NCBI GenBank assembly: GCA_964646605.1
Contig: CAZYEX010000119.1
Location: 7,454 to 71,453, forward strand
Reading direction: 5' to 3'
DNA length: 64,000 nt
Source of the DNA: SBAX01 sp964646605
GTDB taxonomy: Bacteria > Planctomycetota > Phycisphaerae > UBA1845
Position numbers and translations under genes: made by a program. Shown here piece after piece: positions 62,972 through 64,000 of the stretch; position 1 is the stretch's first letter; each line of letters opens with the position of its first letter. The notes under the pieces are model-generated. The model did not search any database and was not told the DNA's origin. It saw only the letters and a program-made list of their open reading frames with translations.

Positions 62972-63172
62972 ATGACGAAACAGAACTTCCCGCCGGGTTG
63001 GGACGAGCATCGCGTGCGCGAGGTGATCGCCCACTACGACAACCAGGCGGAGGACGAGCAGTTCGCGGAGATCGAGGCCGCCCACGAGGTCGAGAAGGTC
63101 ACGCTGATGGCCGTTCCCACGGAACTGGAACCCGAAGTGCGGGCACTGCTGGCTCGCAGGCTCAGCGCGTAG
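62972..63172 (+). CDS. Small acidic protein of unknown function
   Basis: 66 residues; GGAG lies 9 nt before the ATG. 'KQNFPPGWDEHRVREVIAHYDNQAEDEQFAEIEAAHEVEKVTLMAVPTELEPEVRALLARR' resembles a widespread family of short proteins starting 'FP.GWDE.RV..V..HYE.Q.E.E' and ending in a 'VP.EL...VR.L.A' helix. I remember these mostly beside small PIN-like or toxin-like genes, so an antitoxin-like role is possible, but no partner gene is seen next to it. No membrane segment or signal peptide. Confidence 0.65.
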   Translation: MTKQNFPPGWDEHRVREVIAHYDNQAEDEQFAEIEAAHEVEKVTLMAVPTELEPEVRALLARRLSA

Positions 63173-63277
63173 CGGCGGTGAGATCAAAGCCGGCCGGCCA
63201 AGAGCTCCGACCGATTTTCGCTACCCGGTGCCCGAAGCCGTCGGACGAAAGCACCGCTGACACAGCGGTGGCACACG

Positions 63278-63874
63278 TCACGGTTCGTCAGTGCCACCCC
63301 GCCGATTCGTATGGTGACCCCGAATTGTCCCTTTCCTTTTGTTCCGGCAGGAAAGCGGCTTGGGGTTCTGCTTTTCCCGACGGGACATGTATTGCCATAT
63401 GCTGTGGTCGAAAAAGGCTCTCTTGACACCAAGCAGGTCCGCACTGTCATTGATGATATCCTGGATTTCTTTGTAGTTTGATGTTTGGATGCCTGCTTCC
63501 ATGAGTAGTGTTTTGATATGCCTATCTACAGCATTGGTCTGTGAACCTACCAAAATCCCTATGTAATCAGCAGTCTTCTGCCCTATGCCTTTGATTGTAA
63601 ATAGACGACACTTGTTTGACTCACTTTCCAGCCATTTGCTGAGATCATCTTCGGTCTCAACTCCCTCACTGAGCAAAAATTTGGTCAGTGCAACCACCCT
63701 ATTTGGCTTCTCGTCACCCTGCCACTGAAGCACCGACTTTGGACCTATCTTCTGTAGGAGTTGCCAAAAGGTTCGTGTGGTCGTCGCTTCAGGGTAGAGC
63801 TCTCGTATCGTTTTGATTCTGGGACGGACCACTGTATCGTACTTGATTCCAGCCTGAAGAAGAGGATGTCCCAT
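63278..63874 (-). CDS. HhH-GPD-like DNA glycosylase family protein, low GC
   Basis: 198 residues. The helix-hairpin-helix 'FTIKGIGQKTADYIG' (92-106) and 'NAVDRHIKTLL' (115-124) match the endonuclease III/HhH-GPD core, with Lys100 and Asp117 where bifunctional glycosylases have their catalytic pair. These enzymes remove damaged or mismatched bases and nick the DNA. There is no C-terminal Cys cluster for an iron-sulfur site, and the protein is shorter than the usual 210-220 residues. The last 30 residues are basic and may be junction sequence. The coding DNA is clearly AT-richer (mid-40s percent GC by eye) than the rest of the window, with different codon use, suggesting horizontal transfer. 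No clear ribosome binding site precedes the ATG. The sequence beyond it to the window end has no firm gene. Confidence 0.7.
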   Translation of the reverse strand: MGHPLLQAGIKYDTVVRPRIKTIRELYPEATTTRTFWQLLQKIGPKSVLQWQGDEKPNRVVALTKFLLSEGVETEDDLSKWLESESNKCRLFTIKGIGQKTADYIGILVGSQTNAVDRHIKTLLMEAGIQTSNYKEIQDIINDSADLLGVKRAFFDHSIWQYMSRREKQNPKPLSCRNKRKGTIRGHHTNRRGGTDEP

Positions 63875-64000
63875 CCATAGTTGAAGGTCGGCGGCGGCTC
63901 GGGTCAGGTTATCCTACTTTTTTCTGACGGTCCATTGTTTCATCCGCCTGTGATTCGTTGAGACAGGCCTCGAGCATCCAGAGCTGTTGGCATCCCATCA

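Noticed and set aside
63909..64000. Minus-strand frame open to the right window edge (ends at 63909, ...ADETMDRQKKVG)
   Set aside because: Only 30 codons visible and another frame is open too; could be the end of a gene, but not supportable from this window.

Overview
This 64 kb window is high-GC bacterial chromosome. It most likely comes from a planctomycete of the Phycisphaerae type. That is an inference from protein style: very long secreted proteins full of Asp/Asn/Cys repeats of the kind 'DCNGNGIPDECD', dockerin-like EF-hand tails, SUMF1-like domains, TMTC-type GT-C/TPR proteins, and almost no housekeeping genes. No rRNA, tRNA, IS element, integrase or CRISPR array was found.

Layout. 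(1) 207-15904: two divergent giant secreted proteins. One (minus) has four SUMF1/FGE-like domains among beta-sandwich repeats and apparently starts at TTG. The other (plus) is a 2.5k-residue Cys-rich protein. (2) 16153-28819: a surface-polysaccharide locus. It has a GDP-L-fucose-synthase-like enzyme on plus, and on minus a series with a secreted glycosidase-like protein, a Wzy-like polymerase, a Wzx-like flippase, two GT4 glycosyltransferases, a two-domain dehydrogenase and a heparinase II/III-type lyase. (3) 29257-32358: a secreted subtilisin. (4) 32381-37256: an exporter operon of three MacB/FtsX-type permeases and one HlyD/MacA-like adaptor, with no ATPase. (5) 37403-41424: an orphan membrane-anchored protein, YjbQ, a double zinc-ribbon protein, and a DUF2304/GT2 pair. 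(6) 41700-53189: two more giant secreted proteins (beta-helix plus Asp/Cys repeats; FG-GAP propellers plus thrombospondin-3-like repeats). (7) 53184-54107: a diadenylate-cyclase-like protein with archaeal DacZ-like layout. (8) 54235-62002: an AMMECR1-like/helical-barrel fusion, two GT-C membrane proteins, a small membrane protein and a secreted orphan. (9) 62003-64000: intergenic DNA with period-7 repeats, two small genes, and a low-GC HhH-GPD-like gene that looks foreign.

The most interesting pattern is a conserved C-terminal module of about 300 residues ending in GFCRD.C.RCSP. It is carried by three otherwise unrelated giant proteins (a Cys-rich protein, a subtilisin and a beta-helix protein). 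The other two giants end instead in a short paired EF-hand tail. This suggests two classes of C-terminal export or anchoring tag. The polysaccharide locus and ABC-type exporter nearby could serve the same envelope, but the sequence does not prove a link. Functions come from motif reading by eye, without database searches. Promoter calls are box matches only.
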